Below are positions 8,651 to 17,151 of a stretch of DNA of 44,713 nt, in pieces. Position 1 is the stretch's first letter, and each line of letters begins with the position of its first letter. The DNA is from Acidobacteriota bacterium. GTDB taxonomy: Bacteria > Acidobacteriota > Terriglobia > Acidiferrales > UBA7541. The stretch spans positions 1 through 44,713 of the forward strand of contig QHYZ01000087.1 of assembly GCA_003225295.1 (NCBI GenBank), written 5' to 3'. Under the pieces are notes generated by a model. It searched no databases. It worked only from the letters and a program-made list of their open reading frames with translations, and was not told the DNA's origin. A program made the translations under genes and the position numbers.

Positions 8651-8899
8651 ATGTATCGAGTGACAGTCAAGAAATTTCTTCAGCATGCTGATGGAAGTAC
8701 AACAATAGAAGAAGCTCAAGAAGAGGCTAACCACGAACGCCAGGCCCTGAACCTAGCGGGGAGGATCGCTCGCACTGACAGCGTTCGCTGGGTTGAGATT
8801 GAGTCTCCTGCAACAGGGGGAGAATCTCCGACATCAAAATCGGTGCGCCACACTTTGCTTCCCCTGCACACTACTTCAGCGTGGCACGGTCCGCATTGA
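8651..8899 (+). CDS. Possible small protein of unknown function
   Basis: 82 residues starting MYRVTVKKFLQHADGSTT, with GAGG about five bases before the ATG. The first 50 residues (charged, helical IEEAQEEANHERQALNLAG, then VRWVEIES) look protein-like; the last 25 do not. It follows the M16 gene by 29 bp and its 3' end overlaps the convergent ROK gene by 29 bp. I recognise no family. It could be a chance frame or a truncated gene. Confidence 0.3.
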   Translation: MYRVTVKKFLQHADGSTTIEEAQEEANHERQALNLAGRIARTDSVRWVEIESPATGGESPTSKSVRHTLLPLHTTSAWHGPH

Positions 8900-9764
8900 C
8901 GGCGGCGCCTATGATCCCCATCTCGTCGGAGGTCGGCACGACTTCGAAACGGCTGCCCTGCAGGGGACTCATCTTGACCATTTCATGCACGAGCCGGTCC
9001 AACAGTCCTATGTCAATGAATTTTACTTCCGGCCCGGTAACGAAAAACATCCCGGGTCCCTCCATGTGGATGTTGGTGGCGGTGGCTGCCGCCAAGGCGC
9101 GGTGACAAAGCGTCACAAATTCGGCACAGCGTGCGTCACCCGCGCGGGCATTTTCGAACACTTCTTCGGGTTCCAGGTCCAGGAAGCGCATGCGCATGGA
9201 CCGGCGCCCGAGAATACCTTCCAGGTGCCCGCGCCCGCCGCATCCACAGAAGTTTTCCTTGGGATCCAGCGTGACGACGGAGTGTCCACCCTCCCAGACG
9301 CCTTCGCTGGAAGGATAGCGCCCGAAGCCCACTCCATTTCCCAGCGTCCACACGCGGGTAAGCTGGTTCAATTTTCCCTGTGTTGCCGCAATTCCCGCGG
9401 CCATGACGTCCGCGTCATTGAACAACCGAACCGGAACTCCCGCAGCTTTGCCACCCAGGGCAGAAGACAATGCCGCCTGCAACGCGAATCCCTTTATCTG
9501 CTGCAGGTTGGGAGAATCCTCCACGACCCCAGCGCGGATGATGCCCGGGAAGCCAATTCCAATCGCGGCGATTTTTTCTCCGCTCGCCACTTTCTCCACT
9601 TGCTGCCGGACACATTCCACGATGCTTTCCGCGGGCATCGACTGCAGCGGGTCCAGCGTTTGCGATTTTTCCGGAAAAATGTTCAGCGGCCCGACTACCT
9701 CATCGCCTTCCACCAGGCCAACGGCGATATGTTCCATGACCAGTACACCAACTGTCCTGCGCAT
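8871..9764 (-). CDS. ROK-family protein (sugar kinase/repressor fold), atypical
   Basis: 297 residues; ATG with AGGAG four bases upstream. The ROK core is recognisable: IGIGFPGIIRAG, LFNDADVMAAG (N116-D117, the catalytic Asp position of ROK sugar kinases), TLGNGVGFG, and the zinc region from H161 to CGCGGRGHLE. Two departures stand out. The N-terminal phosphate loop expected as DxGGT reads VGVLVMEHIAVGLVEG with no DxGxT. The third zinc cysteine, normally in CxCGxxGCxE, is His180. So it may be a weak kinase, a non-kinase sugar-binding protein, or a kinase with altered nucleotide handling. No helix-turn-helix is present. The sugar is unknown. Confidence 0.8.
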   Translation of the reverse strand: MRRTVGVLVMEHIAVGLVEGDEVVGPLNIFPEKSQTLDPLQSMPAESIVECVRQQVEKVASGEKIAAIGIGFPGIIRAGVVEDSPNLQQIKGFALQAALSSALGGKAAGVPVRLFNDADVMAAGIAATQGKLNQLTRVWTLGNGVGFGRYPSSEGVWEGGHSVVTLDPKENFCGCGGRGHLEGILGRRSMRMRFLDLEPEEVFENARAGDARCAEFVTLCHRALAAATATNIHMEGPGMFFVTGPEVKFIDIGLLDRLVHEMVKMSPLQGSRFEVVPTSDEMGIIGAAVNADRATLK

Positions 9765-9826
9765 CGTGCTCCTGCCAATCTTAGGTAGTCGAAGATTCTG
9801 TCAATCGACTCCTCACTCGGACGTGA

Positions 9827-11215
9827 CTATGCCCTGACCAGTTTGTTCAGACCGTTGAATGCCGCTGCCTTATAACACTCCGCCAGCGTCGGATAATTGA
9901 AAACGGTATCCACGAAATATTCCACCGTGCCTTTCAGCGCAAAAACCGCCTGCCCGATGTGCAACAGCTCCGAGGCTCCTTCACCAATAATGTGCACACC
10001 CAACAGTTCCTTGGTAGACGGATCGAAAAGGAGTTTCAGGCGGCCGGTAGTGTCGCCGCGAATTTGGCCCCGGGCAATTTCGCGGAAAAAGGCCATTCCG
10101 ACCTCGTAAGGGACCCCTTCCTCCGTGAGCTGCTCCTCGGTCTTTCCGATAAACGAGATTTCGGGAATGGTGTAAATCCCGTAGGGATAATTAGCGCGGT
10201 TGGAATTCGTCGGCATGCCAAACGCTCTGGCGGCGGCGATGCGCCCCTGTTCCATCGAAACCGAGCCGAGGCTGGGGAACCCGATGACGTCTCCCACGGC
10301 ATACACATGCGGTTGCTTGGTCTGGTAATTTTCGTCGACCGGGATACGCCCTCGGGCATCGGCCTCCAGGCCGCCTGCCGCCAGGTTTAGTTCATCCACG
10401 TTGCCTTGGCGTCCGACCGCATAGAGCAGGGCGTCACCGGTAACTTTCTTCTTGCTTTTCAGATTCGCCACGACCGTGTGATCCGGCGTTTCTTCGACGC
10501 TTTCGACTTCCTCGTTCAGCCGCAGCGTGACGCGGCGGTCCCGCAGATGGTAACAAAGCGCTTCGACCATCTCGGCATCGGCGAATTCCAGCAAGCGCGG
10601 ACGTTTTTCAATCAGCGTCACGCGCACGCCCAGCGTGGCGAACATGCACACATACTCGACGCCGATGACTCCGCCGCCCACAACGATCATGGCCTTGGGA
10701 ATCACCGGCATCTTCAGAATTTGATCGCTGTCGATGATGGTCGTGTTGTTGAAAGGGACCAGGGGAGAGACGGCGGGTTTCGTGCCCGTGGCGAGAACGA
10801 TGTTGCCTGCTTCAAACTCGACTTGTCCGCGCGAGCTCGTCACTTGCATGTGGTGAGGATCTAAAAAGCTGGCGGTTCCCGTCACGACTTCGATACCGTT
10901 GCGGGAGAGCTGAGCGCGGATCACATCGATCTCGGTCTTGATGACGTTGAGCGCGCGAAAGGAAAGATCGGCCATGGTGATCTGTTCTTTCACACGATAG
11001 TTGACGCCGTAGATGCTTTGATATTGATAGCCGGAAAGATGCAGGACCGCTTCGCGGATGGTCTTGCTAGGAATCGTGCCGGTGTTGATCGCCGTGCCGC
11101 CGATCACTTCCAGCTTTTCAATGAGCGCGGCGCGCTTGCCGAATTTAGACGCTTGAATCGCGGCTCGCTGGCCTCCCGGCCCGGAACCGACCACGATGAG
11201 ATCGTACTTTTCCAT
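9827..11215 (-). CDS. sthA: Si-specific soluble NAD(P)+ transhydrogenase
   Basis: 462 residues from the ATG at 11215; the frame runs further upstream but the flavoprotein start MEKYDLIVVGSGPGGQRAA is clear. It resembles E. coli SthA throughout. GTIPSK follows INT where dithiol reductases have their CxxxxC pair, so the redox disulfide is absent, as in SthA. VVGGGVIGVEY is the NAD(P)H Rossmann motif, HVYAVGDVIGFPSL binds FAD, and YGIYTIPEISFIGKTEEQL plus FNYPTLAECYKAAAFNGLN form the interface domain. The enzyme moves hydride from NADPH to NAD+. It is divergent from the MBL-fold gene, with 118 bp between. Confidence 0.92.
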   Translation of the reverse strand: MEKYDLIVVGSGPGGQRAAIQASKFGKRAALIEKLEVIGGTAINTGTIPSKTIREAVLHLSGYQYQSIYGVNYRVKEQITMADLSFRALNVIKTEIDVIRAQLSRNGIEVVTGTASFLDPHHMQVTSSRGQVEFEAGNIVLATGTKPAVSPLVPFNNTTIIDSDQILKMPVIPKAMIVVGGGVIGVEYVCMFATLGVRVTLIEKRPRLLEFADAEMVEALCYHLRDRRVTLRLNEEVESVEETPDHTVVANLKSKKKVTGDALLYAVGRQGNVDELNLAAGGLEADARGRIPVDENYQTKQPHVYAVGDVIGFPSLGSVSMEQGRIAAARAFGMPTNSNRANYPYGIYTIPEISFIGKTEEQLTEEGVPYEVGMAFFREIARGQIRGDTTGRLKLLFDPSTKELLGVHIIGEGASELLHIGQAVFALKGTVEYFVDTVFNYPTLAECYKAAAFNGLNKLVRA

Positions 11216-11228
11216 GGTTTGCCGCGGG

Positions 11229-11237
11229 AGTATATCA
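11229..11237 (-). promoter_or_regulatory. Candidate extended -10 promoter for sthA
   Basis: On the minus strand TGATATACT matches TGn plus a -10 hexamer (TATACT). No good -35 sits 16-18 bp upstream, as is usual for extended -10 promoters. The implied start lies only a few bases before the sthA ATG, which would make the transcript almost leaderless and fits the lack of a clear ribosome site. Confidence 0.35.
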
Positions 11238-11333
11238 CCGTTGCAAACGTGGAGTCCTTGTTGACGCGCGCTTGCCGCTCTGCCATCATTCTGAAAATTT
11301 GGTTGCGTTGCAGTTCTGGAGAAAACGATCGGC

Positions 11334-12137
11334 TTGCGGGTATCCATTTTGGCGTCCGGCAGCTCCGGCAACATCACGTTGCTTGAAACCGAGCGGACCC
11401 GCCTCCTCATTGACACCGGTCTGGGCAAACGCGAAACGCTGGCCCGCCTCGCTGCCGTCGAAAGAACCGTCCACCACCTCGACGGTATCCTCATCACCCA
11501 CGAGCACACCGACCACTGCAACGGCCTCCCGCAAATGCTCGGCCTCTGGAAAGCTCCGCTCTACGTCACCGAACCCACCATCGATGCCATGCAGCGCATT
11601 CTTCCGGAAACCTTCGGCAAGCGGCTCAACCGCGTCGAGACAATTCACGCCGGTCAGCATTTCACCGTCGGCGACATTGACGTCCACGCCTTCGCAATTC
11701 CCCACGACGCCGCCGACCCCATTGGTTTCACCTTCCGTTCGAATGGCGCGAAAATGGCCATGGTCACTGACCTGGGCTACATGCCCGAACTGGTCAAAGT
11801 GCATCTCCGCGGCGCCGATTGCCTGGTCCTCGAATCCAATCACGATCTGGACATGCTCAAGGTCGGCCCGTATCCCTGGGTCGTCAAGCAGCGCGTTCTC
11901 AGCCGGACCGGCCATCTTTCGAATCACGCCGTAAGCGAATATCTTTGCGACCCCGATGGCTTCGACGCCATGGCGCGCTATCTCGTCCTCGCCCACGTCT
12001 CGCAGGAAAACAACAATCCCGATCTCGTCCGCCTCTCCGCCGAGGAAGCCCTGCGCCGCCGCCCTGCCGAGTGTGTTTTCACGGGCGAACTCCTGGTCGC
12101 TTCCCAGCACATCCCTCTCAGGCCCCTCGAGCTGTAG
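11334..12137 (+). CDS. MBL-fold metallohydrolase, YycJ/WalJ-like
   Basis: 267 residues from a TTG that gives (M)RVSILASGSSGNITLLE, the standard start of the YycJ branch. The metal motif ITHEHTDHCNGL (HxHxDH), IPHDAADPIGFTF, AMVTDLGY with the bridging Asp, LESNHD and LAHVSQENN follow in family order. YycJ-type enzymes are single-domain metallo-beta-lactamase-fold nucleases/hydrolases linked to cell-wall and DNA processes in Firmicutes; the role here is not known. GGAG lies about 12 bases before the TTG, a long spacing, so the start choice rests mainly on conservation. Confidence 0.88.
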   Translation: MRVSILASGSSGNITLLETERTRLLIDTGLGKRETLARLAAVERTVHHLDGILITHEHTDHCNGLPQMLGLWKAPLYVTEPTIDAMQRILPETFGKRLNRVETIHAGQHFTVGDIDVHAFAIPHDAADPIGFTFRSNGAKMAMVTDLGYMPELVKVHLRGADCLVLESNHDLDMLKVGPYPWVVKQRVLSRTGHLSNHAVSEYLCDPDGFDAMARYLVLAHVSQENNNPDLVRLSAEEALRRRPAECVFTGELLVASQHIPLRPLEL

Positions 12138-12229
12138 CACTAGGTTCGATACAGTCCATTCAACATTTCGATCGCTTTTAGTGCGAAGCTCCGCTAGACT
12201 TAACTTGTCTTGGTAGAGGTGCGGAGGCC

Positions 12230-12325
12230 ATGAGTAGCCGGGCAAGGATTTCCGATCAGCTTCGGATGCCCGTGCAAAAGGGGCCGCATTGTTGTTGCTG
12301 TTGTCCGCCGAAATCGCAGCGGTAG
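12230..12325 (+). CDS. Possible leader peptide with a five-cysteine run
   Basis: A 31-residue ORF with GGAGG two bases before the ATG and a second GAGG just upstream. It ends with HCCCCCPP and a few more residues; the cysteines are read from TGT/TGC codons at 12290-12304. Inverted repeats follow at once (CCGCCG 12305-12310 with CGGCGG 12335-12340, and the hairpin at 12346-12366). It sits in the 337-bp gap before the dap operon. A run of one codon followed by alternative hairpins is the layout of a ribosome-stalling attenuator. Against this, the run is also a TTG-type trinucleotide repeat, and Cys is not an obvious signal for lysine genes. The rest of the gap (12138-12229, 12367-12474) shows nothing I can name. 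Confidence 0.35.
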   Translation: MSSRARISDQLRMPVQKGPHCCCCCPPKSQR

Positions 12326-12345
12326 CTGAAACCGCGGCGGTTGGG

Positions 12346-12366
12346 GAACAGGTCCAAGGCCTGTTC
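12346..12366 (+). promoter_or_regulatory. Hairpin downstream of the Cys-run ORF
   Basis: GAACAGG, loop TCCAAGG, CCTGTTC: a perfect 7-bp stem 20 bases after the leader ORF stop and 108 bases before the dapE-like start. There is no T-tract after it, so it is not a strong intrinsic terminator; it could be an RNA switch element or a protein site. Confidence 0.35.
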
Positions 12367-12474
12367 ACTGTCATCCGTTCATTAGGATGAAGCGCTATCG
12401 AGAGGCAGCGGCCCCGATTTGTATCTTCGCGGTTCCTTCCTTTCGTTTCGCTCATCCAGAAATGCCCGATTCGA

Positions 12475-13497
12475 ATGAATCTTTTCGAACTAACGCGCGC
12501 GCTCGTGGACATCGAGTCGACCACCAACCACGAAAAAAATGTGGGTGACTACCTCTTCGCGCATTTGTCCGCCCTCGCCGCGCGCCACAACGGTGACATC
12601 GAGCGCATCCCCGCCGAACCGAACCGCGACAATATCCTCGCCTCGTGGGGTGGGCCTTTCGTCACGCTCTCCACGCATATGGATACCGTTCCGCCCTTTT
12701 TTGGTTCGCGCGAGGATGGCGATTTCATCTGGGGCCGCGGTTCCTGCGATGCCAAGGGGATCATCGCTGCTATGATCGCCGCCGCAGAAAAACTTCTCAA
12801 CGCCGGCACGCGACATATTGGCCTCCTCTTCGTCGTGGGCGAAGAACGCAACAGCGCCGGAGCAAGAGCCGCCGCCGCAACCCCCCGCGGCTCGCGATTC
12901 CTCATCAATGGCGAGCCCACCGAAAACCGTCTCGCCCTCGGTTCGAAAGGAGCGCTACGCTACGAAATCACGACTCACGGAAAACTCGCGCACTCTGCCT
13001 ATCCCGAACTCGGTCATTCCGCTATCGACACCCTGCTCGATGTTCTCAACGACATTCGCCAGATTCCGCTGCCGCAAGACGCCTTGCTCGGCTGTAGCAC
13101 GCTGAATATCGGCACCATAGATGGCGGCCGCGCACCCAACGTGGTCGCCGATTACGCCGAAGCGGAAATCATGTTTCGCACGATCGGAGATCCGGCGAAG
13201 ACTCGGGAAGCGGTGTCCGCGGCGACGGCAGGCCGCGCGGAGGCGCGCGAAGTCTTCTACACGCCAGCCGTGCAATTGGCGAAGCTCGATGGTTTGCCCA
13301 CCACGGTCGTGGCCTTCACGACGGACATCCCAAGCTTCGAAGGTACCTGGGGACAGCCATTCCTCATTGGACCCGGCAGCATTCACGTCGCACATACTTC
13401 CGAAGAGCGCATCCCGAAGAGAGAATTGTGCGAAGCGGTGGACATCTATGCGCGCATGGCCACCCAACTCCTCGCGACCGGCCGGGAGAGCGCATGA
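12475..13497 (+). CDS. dapE: M20-family amidohydrolase, probable succinyl-diaminopimelate desuccinylase
   Basis: 340 residues. M20 metal-site motifs are all present: STHMDTVPP (His and bridging Asp region), GRGSCDAKGII, GEERNSAGA (catalytic Glu pair), NGEPTENRLALG and the late VAHTSEERIP histidine. The dimerisation domain begins around KGALRYEITTHGKLAHSAYP. The assignment to DapE rests on context: the gene heads an operon with dapB, dapA and dapD, and DapD makes the succinylated intermediate that DapE must release. At 340 residues it is shorter than E. coli DapE (about 375) and close in size to LysK/ArgE-type M20 proteins. Its TGA overlaps the dapB ATG (ATGA). Confidence 0.75.
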   Translation: MNLFELTRALVDIESTTNHEKNVGDYLFAHLSALAARHNGDIERIPAEPNRDNILASWGGPFVTLSTHMDTVPPFFGSREDGDFIWGRGSCDAKGIIAAMIAAAEKLLNAGTRHIGLLFVVGEERNSAGARAAAATPRGSRFLINGEPTENRLALGSKGALRYEITTHGKLAHSAYPELGHSAIDTLLDVLNDIRQIPLPQDALLGCSTLNIGTIDGGRAPNVVADYAEAEIMFRTIGDPAKTREAVSAATAGRAEAREVFYTPAVQLAKLDGLPTTVVAFTTDIPSFEGTWGQPFLIGPGSIHVAHTSEERIPKRELCEAVDIYARMATQLLATGRESA

Positions 13498-14195
13498 GCA
13501 CCGGCCTGGCGATTGTTGGTTATGGAAAGATGGGTCGCCTCATCGAGCAGCTCGCGCCGGAATACGGATTCGACGTACGGGCAAAATTTGATGCGCGCAA
13601 CAATCCGCGCGGCCAGGCCCTTTCTCAACAGACTCTTCGGGGAGTCGATGCGGCTGTTGAATTTACCTCACCGGACGCTGCTCCGGAAAATATCCGCCGC
13701 CTCGCTGCATTAGGCGTTAACTCGGTTATCGGCACAACCGGCTGGTTCGAGCATCTTCCTGCGGTCCGCGAAACTGTGGCAAGCAGCGGAACGGGCGTTG
13801 TCTGGGCGCCGAATTTTTCTGTTGGCGTAAACCTTTTCTTCGAAGCCGTCGCGCACACCGCGTCGCTCTTCGCCAAGCACGGGGAATACGAAGCTTGGGG
13901 CTGGGAAATTCACCACTCCGCGAAGAAAGACGCGCCTTCGGGGACGATGAAGAAACTTGCGGAAGACATGCGAGCAAACGGCTACGCCCGTCCAGTCAGC
14001 TTGAGTTCCAACCGCGCGGGTGCGCATCCCGGCACGCATGAAATCGGTTTCGATTCCGCCGCGGACACCATCACGCTGCGTCACACGGCGCGCGGCCGCG
14101 AAGGTTTTGCGCGCGGCGCGCTCCGCGCGGCGCGCTGGGTCGTGGGGAAAAAAGGGCTATTCGAATTTCGTGAGATTCTCAGCGAATTGGGCTGA
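13494..14195 (+). CDS. dapB: 4-hydroxy-tetrahydrodipicolinate reductase
   Basis: 233 residues, a little short for DapB. It reduces the DapA product with NAD(P)H in the diaminopimelate/lysine pathway. LAIVGYGKMGRLI is the Rossmann start, VDAAVEFTSPDAA and VIGTTGW bind the cofactor, WAPNFSVGVNLF and the signature EIHHSAKKDAPSGT carry the catalytic His/Lys region, and FARGALRAARWVVGKKGLF closes the protein. The ATG overlaps the dapE-like stop and has GGGAGAG just upstream, so translation is probably coupled. The first half of the linker between the Rossmann core and TTGW is compact, explaining the shorter length. Confidence 0.93.
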   Translation: MSTGLAIVGYGKMGRLIEQLAPEYGFDVRAKFDARNNPRGQALSQQTLRGVDAAVEFTSPDAAPENIRRLAALGVNSVIGTTGWFEHLPAVRETVASSGTGVVWAPNFSVGVNLFFEAVAHTASLFAKHGEYEAWGWEIHHSAKKDAPSGTMKKLAEDMRANGYARPVSLSSNRAGAHPGTHEIGFDSAADTITLRHTARGREGFARGALRAARWVVGKKGLFEFREILSELG

Positions 14196-14220
14196 GCGAA
14201 AAAAGGAAGGAGCAGCATCC

Positions 14221-15150
14221 ATGTTTACAGGCACAGGCACCGCACTTGTCACACCTTTTCGTCGGGATGGTTCTCTTGACGAACCCGCTCTGCGAGCTCT
14301 GATCAAGCGACAAATCGAGGCAGGCGTCGACTTCCTCGTTCCCTGCGGAACAACCGGCGAGAGCCCCACGCTCACGCACGAAGAGCATCTTCGCGTCGTT
14401 AAGATCACCGTCGAATTGGCTAAGGGTAAGGTGCCTGTCCTCGGGGGCGCAGGCGGCTATAACACCGCCGAAGTCGTCGCGCTCTCGCAGGAACTCGCCG
14501 CTCTTGGAGCCAACGGCATTCTCTCTGTCACTCCTTATTACAACAAACCCACCCAGGAGGGCCTCTTCCAGCACTATCGCGCCATCGCCGAAACCGTGCC
14601 CCTGCCCATCATTCTCTACAGCGTGCAGGGGCGCACCGGCGTGAATATCGAGCCTGGCACGGTGAAGCGCCTCGCCGAAATCGAAAATATTGTCGGCATC
14701 AAGGAAGCCTCCGGTAACGTCTCCCAGATGGCTGCGATTCTCAATGCCGTCCCGGAAGGCTTCATCGTCCTCTCCGGTGACGACGCCATCACGCTACCGG
14801 TCATCTCGCTAGGCGGCCACGGCGTCATCTCCGTCGTCTCGAACGAAATCCCCGCGGAAATGTCACAATTGACGCGGCTCGCCCTCCAGGGTGACTTTCC
14901 CGCCGCGCGCGCCATTCACCGCCGCTATCATCCGCTCATGGAAATTAATTTCGTGGAGTCGAATCCCATCCCGGTAAAGGCGGCGATGGTGGAAATGGGC
15001 CTACTCGAACCAGTGTGGCGCTTGCCACTCGTGCCGCCCAAGGCGGAGAATCAGGCGCGCATCCGGGCGGTGCTCGAAGCGCTCGGGCTCGTCGGCCGCT
15101 CGGCGGCTGTGCCCAGGGTCGAGAGGGTTCATGCTGCCTTCGCAAATTGA
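14221..15150 (+). CDS. dapA: 4-hydroxy-tetrahydrodipicolinate synthase
   Basis: 309 residues with AAGGAAGGAG eight bases before the ATG. DapA condenses pyruvate with aspartate semialdehyde. Family motifs are clear: GTGTALVTPF, PCGTTGESPTLTHEEH (Thr of the proton relay), TPYYNKPTQEG (catalytic Tyr), NIVGIKEASGN with the Schiff-base Lys, and VLSGDDA. The loop usually written NVPGRTG reads SVQGRTG here, losing the Asn and Pro. The C-terminal 25 residues are Ala/Arg/Val rich and overlap the dapD start by 20 bp. Confidence 0.95.
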   Translation: MFTGTGTALVTPFRRDGSLDEPALRALIKRQIEAGVDFLVPCGTTGESPTLTHEEHLRVVKITVELAKGKVPVLGGAGGYNTAEVVALSQELAALGANGILSVTPYYNKPTQEGLFQHYRAIAETVPLPIILYSVQGRTGVNIEPGTVKRLAEIENIVGIKEASGNVSQMAAILNAVPEGFIVLSGDDAITLPVISLGGHGVISVVSNEIPAEMSQLTRLALQGDFPAARAIHRRYHPLMEINFVESNPIPVKAAMVEMGLLEPVWRLPLVPPKAENQARIRAVLEALGLVGRSAAVPRVERVHAAFAN

Positions 15151-15970
15151 GGGTCTATTTGACGAAGCTCCGGCTCAGTACGAAGAAGAACATTTCCGGC
15201 TCTTCCGCGATTTCAAAGCCGCGCTGAATCGCGGCGAAATACGCGCTGCCCAGCCCGATGCCTCCACGAAATCCGGCTGGCGCGTTAACGCCTGGGTGAA
15301 AAAGGGAATCCTGCTGGGCTTTCGAATGGGCGCCATCGCCGACATGTCGATCGACGCCTCGAAACAACCTTTTTTTGACAAGTCCACCTACCCGGCGCGT
15401 GGGTTCGCGGCTTCCGACGGTGTGCGCATCGTTCCCGGCGGCTCCAGCATTCGCGATGGCAGTTACATCGGCCGCGGGGTGATTTGCATGCCGCCGATGT
15501 TCGTCAATGTCGGCGCTTACGTTGGTGAAGGCACGATGATCGATTCGCACGCGCTCGTTGGGAGTTGCGCCCAGGTCGGCCGCAACTGCCACATTTCCGC
15601 CGCGTCACAAATTGGCGGCGTCCTCGAACCTGTCGGGGCGCTACCGGTGATTATCGAAGACGAAGTCCTGGTCGGCGGGAATTCCGGCGTTTATGAGGGA
15701 ACCGTCGTGAAGCGCCGCGCCGTTCTCGGCACCGGTACGATTCTCAATCGCTCCATCCCGGTGTACGATCTCGTTCGCGACGCGATTTACACCGCCACCG
15801 GGACCGAGCCGCTGATTATTCCCGAAGAAGCCATCGTGGCGCCCGGCTCGCGCGCCGTCGCTCATCCCACTGGCGCAAAATGGGGACTCTCGCTGCAAGC
15901 GGCCGTCATTGTGAAGTACCGCGACGCCAAGACGGATGCGCGCGTGCAGCTCGAGGATCTCCTGCGTTAA
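15131..15970 (+). CDS. dapD: Tetrahydrodipicolinate N-succinyltransferase
   Basis: 279 residues; GAGAGGG just before the ATG, which lies inside the dapA 3' end. DapD transfers succinyl from succinyl-CoA to tetrahydrodipicolinate, fixing the pathway here as the succinylase route. The N-terminal helical domain is followed by RIVPGGSSIRDGSYIG and a left-handed beta-helix of hexapeptide turns (GAYVGEGTMIDSHALVGSCA, IGGVLEP, VLVGGNSGVYEGTVV, AVLGTGTILN). The SKDPTY-like C-terminal extension ends in VQLEDLLR. The stop is three bases from the stop of the convergent HEAT-repeat gene; no terminator is visible. Confidence 0.95.
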   Translation: MLPSQIEGLFDEAPAQYEEEHFRLFRDFKAALNRGEIRAAQPDASTKSGWRVNAWVKKGILLGFRMGAIADMSIDASKQPFFDKSTYPARGFAASDGVRIVPGGSSIRDGSYIGRGVICMPPMFVNVGAYVGEGTMIDSHALVGSCAQVGRNCHISAASQIGGVLEPVGALPVIIEDEVLVGGNSGVYEGTVVKRRAVLGTGTILNRSIPVYDLVRDAIYTATGTEPLIIPEEAIVAPGSRAVAHPTGAKWGLSLQAAVIVKYRDAKTDARVQLEDLLR

Positions 15971-15973
15971 CCG

Positions 15974-17140
15974 CTACTTTGTGAGCACTTTTTCGAAAAA
16001 CTGCAGAGCCCGCGGATCGTTCGATTGCCCCAGCCAGAACATCGCTTGCTTCCGCACCTCCGGGTTCCGGTTGTTCTGTGCCACTTCAATTAACTTAGGC
16101 ACGCCTTCGTCCTTCGGCAATTGGCTGAGCGCGAACACCGCTTTTTTCTTCACATCCGTGTCCGAATCGTTCTCGATCGCGCCGGTGATCGTGCCTACAG
16201 CTTTCTTTCCGGCTTTTTGCGCCAGCCAGAAAATCGCCTGGCCCCGCACGTGTGAGCTCGTGTCATCGTGCGCCATGCGAATCATCTCTTCCAGCGCTCC
16301 AGCTTCGTGGCTCACGGAAAGCGCAAAGGCTATGTGCGCGCGCACGTCCGAACTCGGATCCGTTTTCGCCATGTGCTGCAAAGCGACCAATCCAGCTTTG
16401 CCCCGTGCAGCCCCCATCCAGAATGCCGCCTGCCTCCGCAGCCCTTCGCGCTGCTCCGAAGTCACGAAAGATTCGAGCGCCCGGTCGGCCGACGCATCCG
16501 CATGCAACGCGATCGCCGTCAGCGCTCCGTTGCCGACGCTGCGATCTCCGCGATCTTCGAAGCCCGGCCCGCGCACGTAAGTTGCGAGGAACGCCACGCT
16601 CTCCGTCGGTTTGACTCCCGCCAGCCAGATGAACGGCAGTCCGCCCGCATCCAGCGCGCAGTCATCTGATGCGACCCGAATCTTTACGACCTGCTTCGCT
16701 TCGAGGCGATAGAGCACGATGAGTTGCCGCGACCCTTCCAGTTTGACGTTTCCGTCTGTGCGTGTCGTGGTGCTCAATCCGCCGTTTTGCTTTTCCAGCC
16801 GGCAGGTTCCGCAATTCCCATCATTCCAGTTGTCGTTACAGCAGATTCCGCGTTGGCCCGCGACCTGATCGACGTGGTAGCCGACCCACTCCGCTTTCCC
16901 CGCCGTTGCTGCAATCTCGCGAATAGTCGCATCGAGACTTGCACTGACTGCACGCGTCTCCAGTTTTGCGTTTTCAATGCGTGGAACTTCCAGCGCCTGC
17001 GCAGGCGTAGGGCTTGCTTGCCCCGGCCGGGCCGGGGCCCCGCCCTTGGCCAGTTGCACGGCGGCAGTGCTAATCCCCGCAACGATCATGGCGAGCCCGA
17101 GGATTCTCCGCAGCGACAAAACAGTCCGTTCTTCTAACAT
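15974..17140 (-). CDS. Exported HEAT-repeat protein, last gene of the sigma-factor operon
   Basis: 388 residues from the ATG at 17140, which has GAGGGGGAACG in front; a GTG at 17155 overlapping the previous stop is an alternative. An N-terminal signal/anchor helix (RRILGLAMIVAGISTAAVQL) implies export. Residues about 80-200 form a Cys-containing region (ICCNDNWNDGNCGTC). Residues about 220-385 are HEAT-like helical repeats of some 30-35 residues, each with a phrase like (V/L)RxxAxFxLxQ: LRRQAAFWMG, VRAHIAFAL, VRGQAIFWLAQ, VKKKAVFALSQ, VRKQAMFWLGQ. HEAT arrays bind proteins. The role is unknown; position suggests signalling with the anti-sigma factor. Confidence 0.8.
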   Translation of the reverse strand: MLEERTVLSLRRILGLAMIVAGISTAAVQLAKGGAPARPGQASPTPAQALEVPRIENAKLETRAVSASLDATIREIAATAGKAEWVGYHVDQVAGQRGICCNDNWNDGNCGTCRLEKQNGGLSTTTRTDGNVKLEGSRQLIVLYRLEAKQVVKIRVASDDCALDAGGLPFIWLAGVKPTESVAFLATYVRGPGFEDRGDRSVGNGALTAIALHADASADRALESFVTSEQREGLRRQAAFWMGAARGKAGLVALQHMAKTDPSSDVRAHIAFALSVSHEAGALEEMIRMAHDDTSSHVRGQAIFWLAQKAGKKAVGTITGAIENDSDTDVKKKAVFALSQLPKDEGVPKLIEVAQNNRNPEVRKQAMFWLGQSNDPRALQFFEKVLTK

Positions 17141-17151
17141 CGTTCCCCCTC

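Noticed and set aside
11286-12527. Minus-strand open frame of 413 codons
   Set aside because: It is antisense to the MBL-fold hydrolase, which has full family motifs; its composition is that of a shadow frame.
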